Source: Agaricus subrufescens (lineage: Eukaryota > Basidiomycota > Agaricomycetes > Agaricales > Agaricaceae). From it: DNA of 64,000 nucleotides. The translations under genes were made by a program, and so were the position numbers. This document shows, piece by piece, positions 38,079 to 50,308 of the stretch. The stretch covers positions 372,001 through 436,000 of the forward strand of contig CM057062.1 in assembly GCA_029945375.1 (NCBI GenBank). The letters are read 5' to 3'. How positions within the stretch are numbered: position 1 is the first letter of the stretch; each line of letters starts with the position of its first letter. The notes under the pieces are model-generated. The model saw only the letters and a program-made list of their open reading frames with translations. It did not search any database and was not told the origin of the DNA.

Positions 38079-38545
38079 TTAACCTAATATCTGGAGAAAT
38101 GGTGAGACCCTTAAACGTCCAAGTCATTGGAGGTGTGTATTGATCGGACAAACACATACCATCAACACACTCTGACCATGGGTACTGGTAGAAAACGATT
38201 TGTTCAATGACTTTTTGTTTAGCGGCATCCTGGAAACAAGATCGTGCATCTTCATGGTCAATAGCCCTGGATAGGCACTGTATGATGTGAATAAGAAATT
38301 CCGCTTGGCGTAATGATGCAGAGTGAACTGAGGCTTACCAAGACATTGGAATACCCATTGTGGAGGCGCAGCTCTTCATGTCCATCTTGCCACATGCTAA
38401 ACGGGATGGAAAGGCACTATTACAAACAAACTCAAAACTAAGTGTCTGTAGGATACCCACCTGTCACAACACACGCGTTCCAGATGGCTGAATGGATAGT
38501 GTTTCAAGATAATTTTACAAGTTTATCTCTTTTTCAACCAGAGAA
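38079..38545 (-). pseudogene. Small gene fragment of unknown family
   Basis: Three minus-strand pieces join with matching phases across canonical introns. They are LKHYPFSHLERVCCDS, then MWQDGHEELRLHNGYSNVL, then SRAIDHEDARSCFQDAAKQ with VIEQIVFYQYPWSECVDG and a stop. Splice sites (GTGGGT..AG, GTAAGC..AG, GTATGT..AG) and clean frames suggest genuine coding ancestry. There is an in-frame TAA just upstream of the first piece and no start codon, so the 5' part is missing. I do not recognise the family. Confidence 0.35.
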
Positions 38546-39652
38546 AGTAAAGGTGAATGGTGGGTGCATGGACATTCGGCATGCCACCAGGGCAGTTCAG
38601 TGAGAGAAAGAGCCCAAGCCGTTCTGAAATTCTACCTTCTGTTATGCCTACATGCTAGATATCCATTGTGCGCATTCCTGTAAAATCATTTAAGAGTGCT
38701 CAAGGGGTCTATTTGGCCACTGTAAAGAGTTCTCAGTGTTGTGAAACTTTGACATGGGTAGGGTGCGGAGAGGCGAGAATGGAGAGGCGAAGGTTTTGAT
38801 TTTGGTGCATCCCTATGGATAAAAACCAACCTTTTTTTTTGACAACCACAGTCACTTGGAGCCCTGGAGGCTGCAATTACAAGTCCTTGCTATGGTGAAA
38901 ACAACAGCTCACAGTCATGAGAATGTACCAAAAAAATTCTTCTTGTCAGCAGGCTGAGTAGACCAGAAGAGATATTGGATTGGCCATGTGATAGCAAAAT
39001 GATAGCCATAGAATGTTGTTTTTTTAGTCCATTTAGAACAAAGGATTCAGTCATGGGGCACTACAACTGTAGCATAGGAGCTGATTGTGATTCATAAGAT
39101 TAAGACCCTGTTAGTGTGAATCAGAAGCTAATTGACAACCCTGTAAGATTATGACTCCAACCTGCAACATCTGGACAGCTCCAGTGATCACCTTAGGGCC
39201 TACTATCTGGATTCATGTCCTTCTAAATGTTATGGCAACTAGTCTACTATCTGCCATCAACCTTAAGTTACTCAGCTTGTGGTTTGCAGCTGGGTTGTGC
39301 GAACTTGGCAAGCACCATGGGTAAGCAGCTGGGGACAATCTCAACGTTCTGGTTATCTTGGTGAACTACACGTCAATAAGGTTTGACCTTTTAATTGTAC
39401 TGCAGGCCATCCATTCGAGGCCTCGTGGGTCAAAAATTGTATCAACATACACCATGGTAGCCACTTACAAGAAAAACTTGACAACTTCCCTGGTCTCGTG
39501 TAAGCCATATGGTAATCCTGAACTGCTGGTGCTTATGAAGCAGCCACTAACTAATTCCACTGGCTCTGTAGGTAATGACACACATGTGAATCCCCGTGGA
39601 GGATCACCAAATATAAAATGCACAATTGATCGTAGTGCACCCCAACAGCAAG
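38546..39652. other. intergenic, nothing recognised
   Basis: 1.1 kb upstream of the aldo/keto reductase pseudogene. There are scattered frames only. A short GGAGAGGCGA direct repeat lies near 38766-38790. Confidence 0.35.
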
Positions 39653-41290
39653 ATGGCCAGCCAAAAATCTAACATGCCCTATGGTAGTATTGAAAAAAAG
39701 TTTCTCTTCACTGCAACACCTTTTGCTGACATCCTCTTACAGTCCACTTGGGCAATTCAGGTCTCAAAGTGTCGAAGATCATACTAGGTTGTATGTCTTA
39801 TGGAACGCCTGAGTGGGGAGGATGGGTTCTACCTGAACAAGAGGGCATTGAGCATATAAAGACGGCATAAGTATCTGCAACTTTATCTTTCTAAATTGTG
39901 TCTAAATGCCACTTAGCTATGACGCTGGGATTAACACCTTCAACACTGCAAGCGTTAGTTATCATTAATCATAATCTTGTAATAGGCTCCTGCTCAAGTC
40001 AAGGTTTTCAGATGTACTCGAATGGGCTCTCCGAGGTCATCTTGGGAAAAGCAATCAAACCACATAATCTACTTACCTCGTGATGAGATTGTCATCCTGA
40101 CTAAGCTTCACTTCCTTGTTGGGCAGGGCTTAACGGTGGAATGGCTGTCTCCAAATCCAGATGAATTTGGTTATGTAAATCAATATGGGCTGAGTAGGAA
40201 ACATATATTCGATTCAGTCAAGAAAAGTCTAGAGAGACTTCAACTTGATTATGTCGATGTCCTTCAGTGTGAGTTGCTTTATCATTCTGTGTGCTCGTCT
40301 AATTATCTGTTTGATATTAAGGCCATCGATTCAATCCCAACACGCCTATTGAAGAAATGGTATGTAAAATTAATCATGATACAAGAGAAATTATATATAC
40401 ATGCATTGGGCAGATGCAAGCCCTGCATGATGTTGTGAAAGCAGGATATGCCAGATACATCGGAATGTCGTCATGCTACACTTGGCAATGTGAATGTTGG
40501 CTCGAATCACGAATTACTCCATCGCTCATCATCTCTCCCTGGACAATAGTCGCTGCTATGCAAAGTATGGAATTTCAGAATACTCGTAGTTTATCTAACA
40601 AATTTTCTAGACTATGCTATCAACAACAAGTTGACACCATTCATCTCAATGCAAAATCACTACAACATGATCTATTGCAAAGAGGAACGAGAGATGTTCC
40701 CTATGTTAAAGGTTAGCTTCCTTTTTTTTCCCATTCATGTCAACTTTAGCTGATGACATTAGTGGTTTGGGGTTGGTTCTATCCCGTGGTCACCCATCGT
40801 GCGTGGCCTTCTCAGTAGACTGCTCTCGGTAATGACAAAGAGATCTGGGACAGACCCGTTCCAGGGCAGTTATCAAGTTGACAGTCCTTCTACACAAGCA
40901 ATTATCAACGCGTGCATCAGCAAAAGGTTTGGCTACTTGAACCTACTTGAAGCTACTTGAGGGCTACTTGAGAATTTTCAAGTAGCCCCCAAGTAGCTTC
41001 AAATAGCTTCAAGTAGCCAAACCTTTTGCTGATGTAAGCTTTCTGTTCATGCATCTCATGATTGGTATTTGATCAAGGATACATTTAGTGTTGAGAAATT
41101 TGCCAAAGAGAAAGGCATCAGCATGGCTCAACTATCGCTTGCTTGGGTTATGAGCAAACCTGGGGCGCAATGAGTCTAATAATAGTGAGCGCTTACGGAA
41201 TAACACTACTAATCTAACCTATTCAGGTGTTACCGCTCCTATTGTTGGAACAACCTCATTACAGAACTTGACTGACCTCCTTGGTAACGT
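39653..41290 (+). pseudogene. Aldo/keto reductase gene, disrupted
   Basis: The plus-strand exons of an NADPH-dependent aldo/keto reductase can be followed. They are VHLGNSGLKVSKIILGCMSY; DAGINTFNTAS; YSNGLSEVILGKAIK; PRDEIVILTKLHF; RKHIFDSVKKSLERLQLDYV; HRFNPNTPIEEM; MQALHDVVKAGYARYIGMSS; TPFISMQNHYNMIY; FGVGSIPWSPIVRG; and KGISMAQLSLAWVMSKPG. Lesions: the donor after IKTA reads ATAAGT instead of GTAAGT; a 1-nt frameshift lies between GKAIK and PRDEIV (near 40070); a 120-bp foldback element (40915-41034) puts stops in the coding exon; the donor after SKPG reads GGGCGC; and the last C-terminal exon is not found after about 41290. Much of the sequence is still well preserved, so inactivation is recent. 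The family reduces aldehydes and ketones, often in secondary metabolism. Confidence 0.85.
40915..41034. repeat. 120-bp foldback (inverted repeat) element
   Basis: The left arm begins CATCAGCAAAAGGTTTGGCT and the right arm ends with its exact reverse complement. Arms of about 55 nt pair almost throughout, with a few mismatches in the ACTTGAAGCT-type inner repeats, around a tiny AGAATTTTC-like loop. The arms contain iterated CTACTTGA units. It lies inside the aldo/keto reductase reading frame, where it introduces stop codons. It could be a small MITE or foldback transposon, or a hairpin-forming repeat. No clear target-site duplication is visible beside the arms. Confidence 0.85.
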
Positions 41291-41505
41291 TCTATCTCTC
41301 TACCACCGTGCTCAGGAAAATGAAGAATCGACATGCTCGTCCGGCGTCCACCTCTCTCGCGAGTTGAATTGGTAATGATGCCGTCATCATTGAACTTTTA
41401 ACAGGATATATAATTAAACTAGTTGAATACATATGGTGTAACCGCGGGGAGACGGCAAATGAGTTACATATAAATAATGCCAGTGGTTATCATATAATTA
41501 AGCCA

Positions 41506-44391
41506 CTATTCTTCGTCCTCACCATCCAAATCTTTTGCATATCCGTACTTCACTGCCTGTACAAGACTCACAACATCCATCACAATTAGAACACCTCCGA
41601 TAACGGTGAAACCCTCCGTCCTCAAAGTTGTCCCAACGATGGAGGGTACCATATCCGATAATGCTACCACATGGGAAGCCAACGATAATGGAATCGTCAA
41701 TTTATAACCGCCAGCATACGTTCGAGACGAGTAGTTCATTATAAATTGAAGTGTGCGCCCGGTAATAAAGCAAGATAGGACGAACGTCCTGAGGTGCTTT
41801 GATATCGTTGGTATATGAGAAGAAAACGATTCTAACGCGTGTTTTCTTGGTCCTTCGGGTAATTCAAATGTGGGCGAGATAAGGTATGATTTGGGCGTCA
41901 TGCAGAAGTGCGCAACGGCCAAGGTGGTTACGAATATCTGCATTATCATGAGTTTCGACTCAATGACAATAGAGCCTGGTCCACATACCATCAACTTAGT
42001 CCTCTTCGATAGCCTTGCTTCACGCCTCTCACTGGCTCTCTCGGAGTGTGAAGCTTTTGCGATGTCAACCCTCGGAACCCAAAATTTCTTCGTCTTACCA
42101 CTTTCGCTTCCACTCTCCTTCTCTATTGACCATCTAAGTTCGAGCCTCGTGACCGTTACAAACATTACGCATGGCTCAATAAAATCGAGGATGTGTGAGA
42201 TCGGAAACATCCAGATCCCAGATTTTTGATTCTCGGGATCGAACATGAACACGAGGAGCTCTTCCAAGTTATCCGTAAAAAATCCCAAACAGGTGAGCGC
42301 GGTCCCAAGCCGTGAGATCCCAGTTGTAGTGGTACGGGTGTACCAATAATGGATGACCAAAAGTAAACAACAAAAATGGAGTAATTGTCTGCAAACATAG
42401 TGTATCAACTTCTCGTCCAGACAGTTAGATGCGGGCGACGACATACGAGACAACAGCTAAGATGACAGTACGACGTGGGTGTGCATCTTCGTCTACTCTA
42501 TGCCCGTAAATCCCGACTAGGCCGAACGGTGAGTGTTATTATACCAGAGATTTGGTGAACACACACAGGTTATATCGTGTTCGCGCTGTGCACTCTGTAG
42601 CGAAGGTTCCGGTTGTGTCATGTTATAAACATGCCCTTCACCAACCGAAGCATCTAAAACAATAAATTGCGCTGCAGTGTGACTTGAGAAAGTGAGTTTC
42701 CAATTCACTGTTACATATTCCTCTTCTTTAGTGAGGTCACTACTCAGTCAACTGTTCTGCGAATCGATACTGAATTTTACATACCCGAAGTTTCAGTTTG
42801 CGTGACGTCCTCTCTATTGACAGGAATAGGAACGATATCCTGCAGAAATCAGGGTAGCCAAACTTAAGTGATGAAGTCATCCTTGAAGTAGAGTCATACC
42901 TTAGGCCCGGCTACTCTCTGCATTGCAGAAAAATACGGGGCATACAACCATTCCGTCCTCCATTTCTTGCCGATTTTAGTCCCCGTGTTCTCGGATGAAG
43001 GTGGTAATTGAACCTGAACTTTGGTCTCGAACACCCCGCTAGACATATAATACCTGCGACATTCATACCATTCGGGATTTGCAATCGGCTTTCCTGGAGA
43101 CTCGACGCACTAGTATCCGGAGGTCAGAAATTTCGCCTCCAGAAAGAATCTTGTCTAATGTACTCACAATTTTACTCGCGACCTCTTTCTGAGTTTTGGT
43201 GTAGGGTTTCCGCTTAAAGAGCCGGTCCTGCTTCATGATGCGAAGATGTGTCCTGTTTCGACAAAATGAACATTTAGTCGCAGCTGAATGTCAAATCGTC
43301 CAACTGACCGGGTCACCACGTAGGGATGGTATTCTGTCACTGGCAGCCTTCCACCACTGAACTCCAATCCATGAGTGTTCCTCCCACTATGCATGGCTGA
43401 TCTCTTCCCAGGTTTTTGGGATTTTGGCGTTTCCTCTTCATCCCAGTTTTGTTCTTCATCTGGCACAACTTCGGATTCCGTTTCGGACTGGGTGACGTTC
43501 TCATTTATCGCAGGTGTTTCCACCTGTAAGGTATCATTTTTGTTACTGGGTCGTTTACTTGTGATGTTATGAAACTCGATGAGGGGTATGGAGATACCAA
43601 AACTGTCATAAATCTTGTCCTGGAGCGTCATATCCGCCTCACTACATGCATAGAAATGAATGGGAAGTGATTTTGGGAAAACCAGATAGACGTACTGCTT
43701 TCGGACGCTCGGCATCTCTAACGATTGTGGCTTCCAACTTGTAAAATTTTTTGCGAAATCCAACCAAGAAGGGCTATTCTCATCAGATTGTACGAGGACG
43801 AAAGAAGCGCGAAGATCATAGTTGGATAAATTTGCTTGTTTGCTGGAAAACCAGAACAAGTTGGTGTACTATTTGGCCCGTATCAAAGAAAATGGCTTAC
43901 AAATGGCTCGTAGGTATCCGCAGCTTCACATTCGCAAACTTAGTCTTGCTATTCGCATCGACATCTTTGAAAACTTTTTCTGTAAAGACCAGCTTTTCCG
44001 GCCTCTCTTCGTCATCAATCTTCAAACTCGCATCTCTCCCGCTCTCAGCCAAGGTATCATCCCGAATCCAAACCGAAGCAACCACATCAAATTTTGAATT
44101 CTTCTCAATCATTGGTTTCACCACTTGTGACCAATCCGTTACTCCTCCCTTGCCTTTCTCATCGTGGTACATATCCCGATGAGGATTTCGTATCGCATTA
44201 AGTATGCCCGTAATCATTAGATACACCGCATAACTCCCGAAAGTGACGATGATGATGCCCAGAAGCCATAGACAAAGTTTACATGCAGAGCGTGGTTTGC
44301 GATGTGTGACTCCAGGATTGAGCCTTAGCAACTGATCGTTGTTAGAAAGTTTTGAGTTGGATGAGGGTAGTGGTGGAGGGTCGACAATCAT
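41506..44391 (-). CDS. Multi-pass membrane protein of unknown function, copy B
   Basis: Full model resolved: exons 44391-43901, 43842-43696, 43641-43309, 43252-43168, 43109-42900, 42839-42785, 42725-42567, 42516-42447, 42388-41989, 41937-41506; 793 aa with every phase consistent and no lesion. Features in order: a Pro/Ser-rich start, a membrane helix (LWLLGIIIVTFGSYAVYLMI, about residues 41-60), NPHRDMYHDEKG, KFDVVASVWIRDD, NLSNYDLRASFVLVQSDEN, DSFGISIPLIEFHN, an acidic linker, TEYHPYVVTRTHLR, WYECRRYYMSSGVFE, PVNREDVTQTE, YVTVNWKLTFSS, VYNMTQPEPSL and RVDEDAHPRR. Then comes a membrane bundle (HFCCLLLVIHYWY; PCVMFVTVTRLEL; IFVTTLAVAHFCM; SFITGRTLQ-like and VLIVMDVVSLVQAV segments) and an acidic end (LDGEDEE). 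I recognise no family. The two-part topology might fit a receptor, transporter accessory or lipid-handling protein; this is a guess. Confidence 0.85.
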
Positions 44392-45104
44392 GGAGGAGGG
44401 AAAAGCAGCTGGACAACGGATTTCAAAAGCGCAGTACTTATGTGTTGAGTCAATTGGGACGTCCCTTGATGTACGTCATCATATCAAGGATCAAGGACGC
44501 CCAAGCGACTGTTTGGCGGTGTCGACCACATTTCAAAATTACTTTTGCCAATAAAAATTTCACGTGGCCTTTGATGCCGTTGGGCGGCGTCGGCACAAAG
44601 CTTTGCTGGCAGATTTTGGCAGGACCAAACATAAACACCATGGTCAACTGGCCAATCTGGACTGTTAGTAAAACCTGCTTGCTTGAGATCGAGCCTCTGA
44701 AATATGAACTTGAGCTGGCAAGGTGTAATCTCTTCGAATCATACCAGAGTCACCAGTGCACAGCCGCGGACAGCCTAGATCAAAATCACAACTTCTTCCT
44801 TCGGCCTGGCTACTGACCTAAGCTAGCAGTGATGGGTGGCAACTCACAGCCTTCTTACTGAATGTGAAACATGACTGCGGACAACATGGGCTGTTCCGCG
44901 TGTTCATCAAAGGCTGAGAAGAGGTTCGAACACAGCGCTACTCGACAAAGTTGAACATACAAGTGCTACACGATGATACAATTGCAACACCAGGCGATAC
45001 AAGGTAGCAGTATATCACATTGTTGGAGTTGACATACCACTAGTGAAGGTTCAACATTCAATTGCAGATCTCATCCCGTATCCCGGGCAACGCATGCCAA
45101 AGCA
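44392..45104. other. intergenic between membrane protein copies B and C
   Basis: 0.7 kb. It should hold the promoter of copy B and the 3' end of copy C. No gene seen. Confidence 0.4.
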
Positions 45105-48002
45105 CTACTCAACATCTTCACCATCCAGGCTTTTCGGGTACGGATACTTCACCGCCTGCACTGAGTTTACGATCGTTATCACCAATACCAACCCTTCTTT
45201 GACCGTAACACCATGCGTCCCCAACTGCGCCGCCAAACGTACACCAGAAAAATAAGGCAGCAAATCCAAAAACGTCCCCACTCTTGTAATCAACCACAAC
45301 AGGTTCGTGATTTTGTAATTCCCAGCATACGTTTGAGACGAGAAATTCATAAGGAGCTGGAGTATGTGTCCTGTGAGAAGAGAAGATGTGGTCAAACTGT
45401 CAAGTAGGTTCACTACTAATGGAACATTAGCCAAGTATGAACCAAGGAAGCGTTTTGTTGGTGGTATTCGTGATTGGAGAATGTATGAGGTAGGCGTAAT
45501 GAAATAGTGGGCTGTCGCGAAGGTAGTTGCGAATAGCTGGAAGATCCGTGGCGTTAAAACATTATTCAAAGGAGTCGCGCGACAAGAGAATGCCCTTCAC
45601 GTACCAACATTTTGGCCATCTGAGGTACTCTCGCTTCCACTCTCTCACTTGTCCTTTCAGAATGTGTAGCCTTTGCAATACGGACACTCGGTATCCAGCT
45701 TTTCTTCGTTCTGCCGCTCCCCCTACTGGTTTCCTTTGTCACCCAGCTGAATTCTAACCTCAAGATCGCCACCAGCATTACGAAGGGTTTGAGAAGGTCG
45801 ATGGTTGATTTGGCAGCAAGGGCCCAAACCACTTTGACGTGGGAGAGGTCGGTACTGGAAGCGAAGATTCCTGCCAGTCCCTCTATGTTGCTCAAAAGAC
45901 TTGCTAGACATAGGAACGCGGTGCCAGGACGCGATATTCCATAAGTAGTTGTACGAGTATACCAATAAACGATAGTCAGAACCCAACAAACGAGGCGGGT
46001 AAACACCCTGAAGAACAATTTATCAGCTTTTTCCTGCAAACGTCACAGATACAGAGGCGACATACAAGACGAAACTCAAAGCTGCATTGCGACGTGGATG
46101 TGTATCTTCGTCTATGTTATCGATAAGCCCAACTAAAGTTGGAAGTTCAGTAGTTAAAGGTGATAGTAGGTAGTTTCAGTGATAAAGACCAACCGAAATA
46201 ATCATGGAAAATCTGCTCTTTCTGTAACATGGGTTCCGGTTCAGTCATATTGTAAACCGGTGGCAGGCCAATGGTAGCGCCTTCAAATTGAAGAAGAGAT
46301 TTTATTGAGCGACTGGAGAAAGTGAGCCTCCAGGTTACTGTCAAATAGTCCTTATCTGTTTTTCGACCATCAATGATTTCCTCTTCGACGAGTCGGAACG
46401 CATATCAACTGACCCGAAGAAAGCATATGACTCTCAATACCAGCTTCTCTATCAACAGGAATCGGAACAAGATCCTGTTCAGGATCAGCCAACGAACTTC
46501 GAAGAGTAACAAGACAAATTATCGCAAACCTTAGGCCCAGCCGCTCGTAGCATTGCGGATACATGCGGTGCGTATAGCCATTCTTGCTTCGACTTTGCTT
46601 CTAAGCTGCTATCAGGCGCCTCAAGTTGGACGGCGGTCTCAAAGACTCCGTTATCTCGAATACTTCTGTAACATTCATACCATTTTGGGTTTTGGATGTG
46701 CTCTGCAGATGGGCTAGTACACTAAAATGTATATATGAGGGCCACAGATCGAAGGATTCTTTAAATGTTTGAAACTCACAGTGTTATTCGCCAACTGTTT
46801 CTGGGATGTGAGATATGGTTTCAACTGGAACAGTTGATCCTCCTGCGTGATGCGAAGATGCGTCCTAGTTTGGGGACCAGAGAACATGAGCCCAGTGACG
46901 AGTTAGCACCTGCGCGGCCCATCTTACCGAGTCACCACATAGGGATGATAGTCCGTCACAGGTTGTTTGCTTCCTACAAATTCCAGTTTGAAAGAATTCC
47001 TTCTGGTATCTACGGTGCTTTTTGTAGCCGTTGACTTTGCTGCTTGTGGCTTCTCTGTGTCTTTCTCGTCATCACCGGAGACTAGAGCTTCTTTTGCTGA
47101 GAATTCCCTAGCTTTAACGTTCTCAGAGTGTTCTTTTCGCGAGATATTGTGGAACTGTATGAGCGGTATCGTGATCCCAAAGCTATCATAAATGTCATCT
47201 TCGAGTGTAGGAGATCTATCGCTACATGTCGAGAATGTTAGAACAGCGGAACTGAGAACAAGATAGATAGGGCATACTGTTTTCGGACGGCCGGCGATTC
47301 CATAGTTTGTGGTTTCCATGTACTAAACGTCTTTACCGATTTCAACCAAGAAGGCCTATCATCATCGGAATGAACCAAAACAAAAGAGGCACGAAGGTCA
47401 TAATTAGACAAGTTTGTCTGCTTACTAACAGCACAAACGGATCAGCACTACGCTTGATTCAAAACTAAACATAAAAAAATGACTCACAAATGATTGATAG
47501 GAATCTGCAACTGCACGTCTTTTGACTTCATCTTCCCATCTACATCCAACCCTCTAAACACCCTCTCCGTAAAAACCAGCTTCTCCGGTCTCACCTCCCC
47601 ACCTACCCTCAAAACTGCGTCCTCCTTCCCCCTAACCAGGTCATTATCCACAACCCAAACAGAAGCAACGATATCAAATTTCGAATCCCTCGTAATCATC
47701 GGTCGTACAACCTGAGACCCATCTAAGGTTTCATCACCTTTACTTTCCTCGTTATAATACAAATCCTTATGAGGGAGTTTCAGCCCAAATGAATTCTTGT
47801 AAAACAAGTATACCATGAAGCTGATATAAAGCAAAATCGGTATGCTCAGAATCCACAGACAAAATTTTCCAGAACGTTTGGCACGTTCGGGTGCCCCAGG
47901 ATTAAGTGTTAGTGACTGGTTATTATCATTGGAGGACGTCGAGTCCGTAATGTCATCATGAGCTAGTAATGGTGAACTGGCAGGTGGATAGCCGGTGCTC
48001 AT
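45105..48002 (-). CDS. Multi-pass membrane protein of unknown function, copy C
   Basis: Third tandem paralogue, same strand and exon plan as copies A and B. It starts MSTGYPPASSPLLAHDD at 48002. The N-terminal helix is LWILSIPILLYISFMVYLF. Shared blocks are LPHKDLYYNEESKG, KFDIVASVWVVDNDL, DDIYDSFGITIPLIQFHN (exon 3, with the phase-2 junction after VRK), TDYHPYVVTR, YLTVTWRLTFSS, VYNMTEPEPML, DTHPRRN and, in the C-terminal bundle, NFSSQTYAGNYKITNLLWL and VLVITIVNSVQAVKY. The end is acidic (LDGEDVE). Copies B and C flank 0.7 kb of spacer, and copy A lies 4 kb further away beyond the aldo/keto reductase relic, so the cluster arose by tandem duplication. Middle exons were recognised by homology but not placed to the base. 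Confidence 0.72.
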
Positions 48003-49584
48003 AAGAGGGAAGTGTTGATATGTGTATCGTTTAAAGTCCTCTTTTATAAGTTGTGTGATTCAATTGCTATTAAACTTTCGGCACCGACCCGCAGCCATAG
48101 GCCATCATTTTATTGTATTTGCCAAGCTGGAAGTTTGATGATGGGACTCACGACTCTTAAATAACAAACAACAATTGCTTTCAAATACTACGATTATTGT
48201 CAAGTTTGTAAGAAGGTTGTCTTAGTGAAAAGGAACACCGAAAGCCACTTACGCGAACTCACTCTCATTTTTAGGTGGGACACTGACAAACATTCTCATC
48301 AACTCCATCCAAATTCCACTTGATCACAACTTTGTTTCGAAGAGAGAGACGATCATGATCATCATGATTTGCATCAATATATTACATAATCTATAGTCTT
48401 ATCCCAAATGTTTTTCCACGTCCACAAGGCGCCCATGGGTGAGACAAAAATTCACTGGTGCATAGTAACCAACTGAATCAACAGAAAAATGCATGTACAC
48501 GATCTCACTTCCCGGGCATTCTCGCCCGCTATAGATTTAATCTATCAGAGGCGCACCTCTTCATGCTCACTAACCGTGCAAGGCACTCAGCAATTAGTCC
48601 TAACCTCATTTGAACCTAACTCGTGTTGCTCCATTGAACGGCCTGCCAAGCCCCTTCAATTTACGGAATCGTCAGGGAATGACACGTTCTCGAAATCTGG
48701 TCCAGATCAAACGTTAAATCTCCGCGACCGACCTCCGGTCCTCACATCCCTCCGCACCCCCGGATTCTCACACCCTGCACACGACTCTAAAATAGCATCT
48801 GCTAAGTAAGGCCGGTCCCAGCTAAAATCCGAAGAAGGCACAATGCACTTTCGCACTAGGTGGCTCTTCACTAATAGGCTGTGATCATATTCTAAGCTAA
48901 CGCTCACAGGATGAGGAGCGGAGCATTCAATCTGTTGGAGTAATCGATCTCCTGTGATACATCGGCGAGCTGATCCAAAGATCCTTCCTTCCCCACCTGA
49001 TACCGCTTCAAGTTAACTTTCTTGTAGCGTGCCGAACAGAACAAATCATATTCTTCCACGACCATCTATATATGTATGCAACATGCATAAGAAACATTAC
49101 TCGCTGATACTACTCTTCCAAGCGGTACCAACGAAACAAATTTCATACCCCAAAAACCCAGGTTTAGAAATACAATTCTGCGTCGGGTACAGAACAAACA
49201 AAGGTAAAACGAGTGGAGATAACGAGGAGGAGAGAGAGAGACGGAAGAGAAGAGAAGCATGCATGTAGACACAATCGCTCAACAAACGAAAATCGGACAT
49301 CAACCGCAACACAAAAAAAGATCGGACAAAAGAAACATCGGGGAACGAAACTGTCGGTTAACCGAGCGGGCGGATGTTATCAACGACCGTTCTAGGACAT
49401 CCGACAGACAACACATTCACAAATTTGAACAAAAACTTCAAGAGTCATAGATACGAAATGGAACAAAAAGAGAAATATATACCAGCATCTTGAATTGAGC
49501 CCAGCACAGCGACTCCAAATGTTGAGAAACAAGAAAGCAAGAAAGAAGGGGACCAAAGCCATTTTAGGAAACCCGAGGTGGTTA
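48003..49584. other. intergenic, nothing recognised
   Basis: 1.6 kb upstream of membrane protein C. Small frames on both strands have no motifs. A GAGAGA-rich purine patch lies near 49225-49255. Confidence 0.4.
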
Positions 49585-50308
49585 TCACTTTCCAGCGCTT
49601 TTGGTACTGGTGCTTGAATTTGCACGATGCGGGGCCCCGGGACGAGGTGACAACGAAGGCGAAGACGTTAGTTGAGGAGAAAACTGTCCATCTGATGAAT
49701 CTGCGCGTCGATTAAATGAGGCGGCTGTCATAGTCTTCAACATGCCTCTGCAGAGAGAACACTTTAGCTAGCCTTGAAGAGATGCAAAGAGCGACAACGA
49801 ACCTTTGTGTCGCATCGATGTAATCTTGTCTATCAAACCGCTTCGTAGTCTTGATAGACACACCTTTATGGGAGATATCATATCCCTTCTCTTTCATGCT
49901 ATTGAGGAAAAACCTCGTAAGAAACACACTCGAAACATTGTGGAGCAACCGGATACGTTCGCAAAGCCACCACAAAAGAGCCAGAGAATATACGCACCGT
50001 TCTTTGGTCGATTTTATACTCTCCGTCACCTGCTTCACCATATACACTATTCCGTAAATGGTTCCGGAGACGACTCCGACGGTCTATTAAGCCCCAGAAA
50101 TGATGATCAGGTTGAGGAGGACTTCAGGGGCAGAGAAAGTGCACTTGGACTAACCACAAACAACGAGAACAAATCAATCCTGCGAAGATAGAAATGTGTC
50201 GTCAGCGAATAGTCCTTAGGGTGGGGGGATGATACAGGGCGTCTCCCAGGGCTGAGACTCCGGTATATGACACTGTGATGAAGGTGGAGAAACTCACCAG
50301 CCAGCCAT
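49585..50308 (-). CDS. Small conserved fungal protein with one membrane helix
   Basis: Model: exons 50308-50298, 50179-50155, 50083-49998, 49898-49803, 49747-49585; 126 aa, all phases matching. The start MAGWIDLFSLFVTVGVVSG and IYGIVYMV form a hydrophobic segment near the N-terminus, built from an 11-nt first exon and a 25-nt second exon. It is followed by KQVTESIKSTKERMKEKGY, a short amphipathic helix. Then come a block that looks conserved (VSIKTTKRFDRQDYIDATQR) and a Ser/Pro-rich disordered tail. I recall similar small proteins in other Agaricomycetes without assigned function. A role at a membrane (perhaps peroxisome or mitochondrion) is only a guess. It lies 246 bp downstream of the nucleotidase gene, on the same strand. 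Confidence 0.65.

Noticed and set aside
38461..38540. tRNA-like string near GATGGCTGAATGG
   Set aside because: No acceptor stem or T-loop partner could be paired, and the stretch is better explained by the gene fragment on the minus strand.
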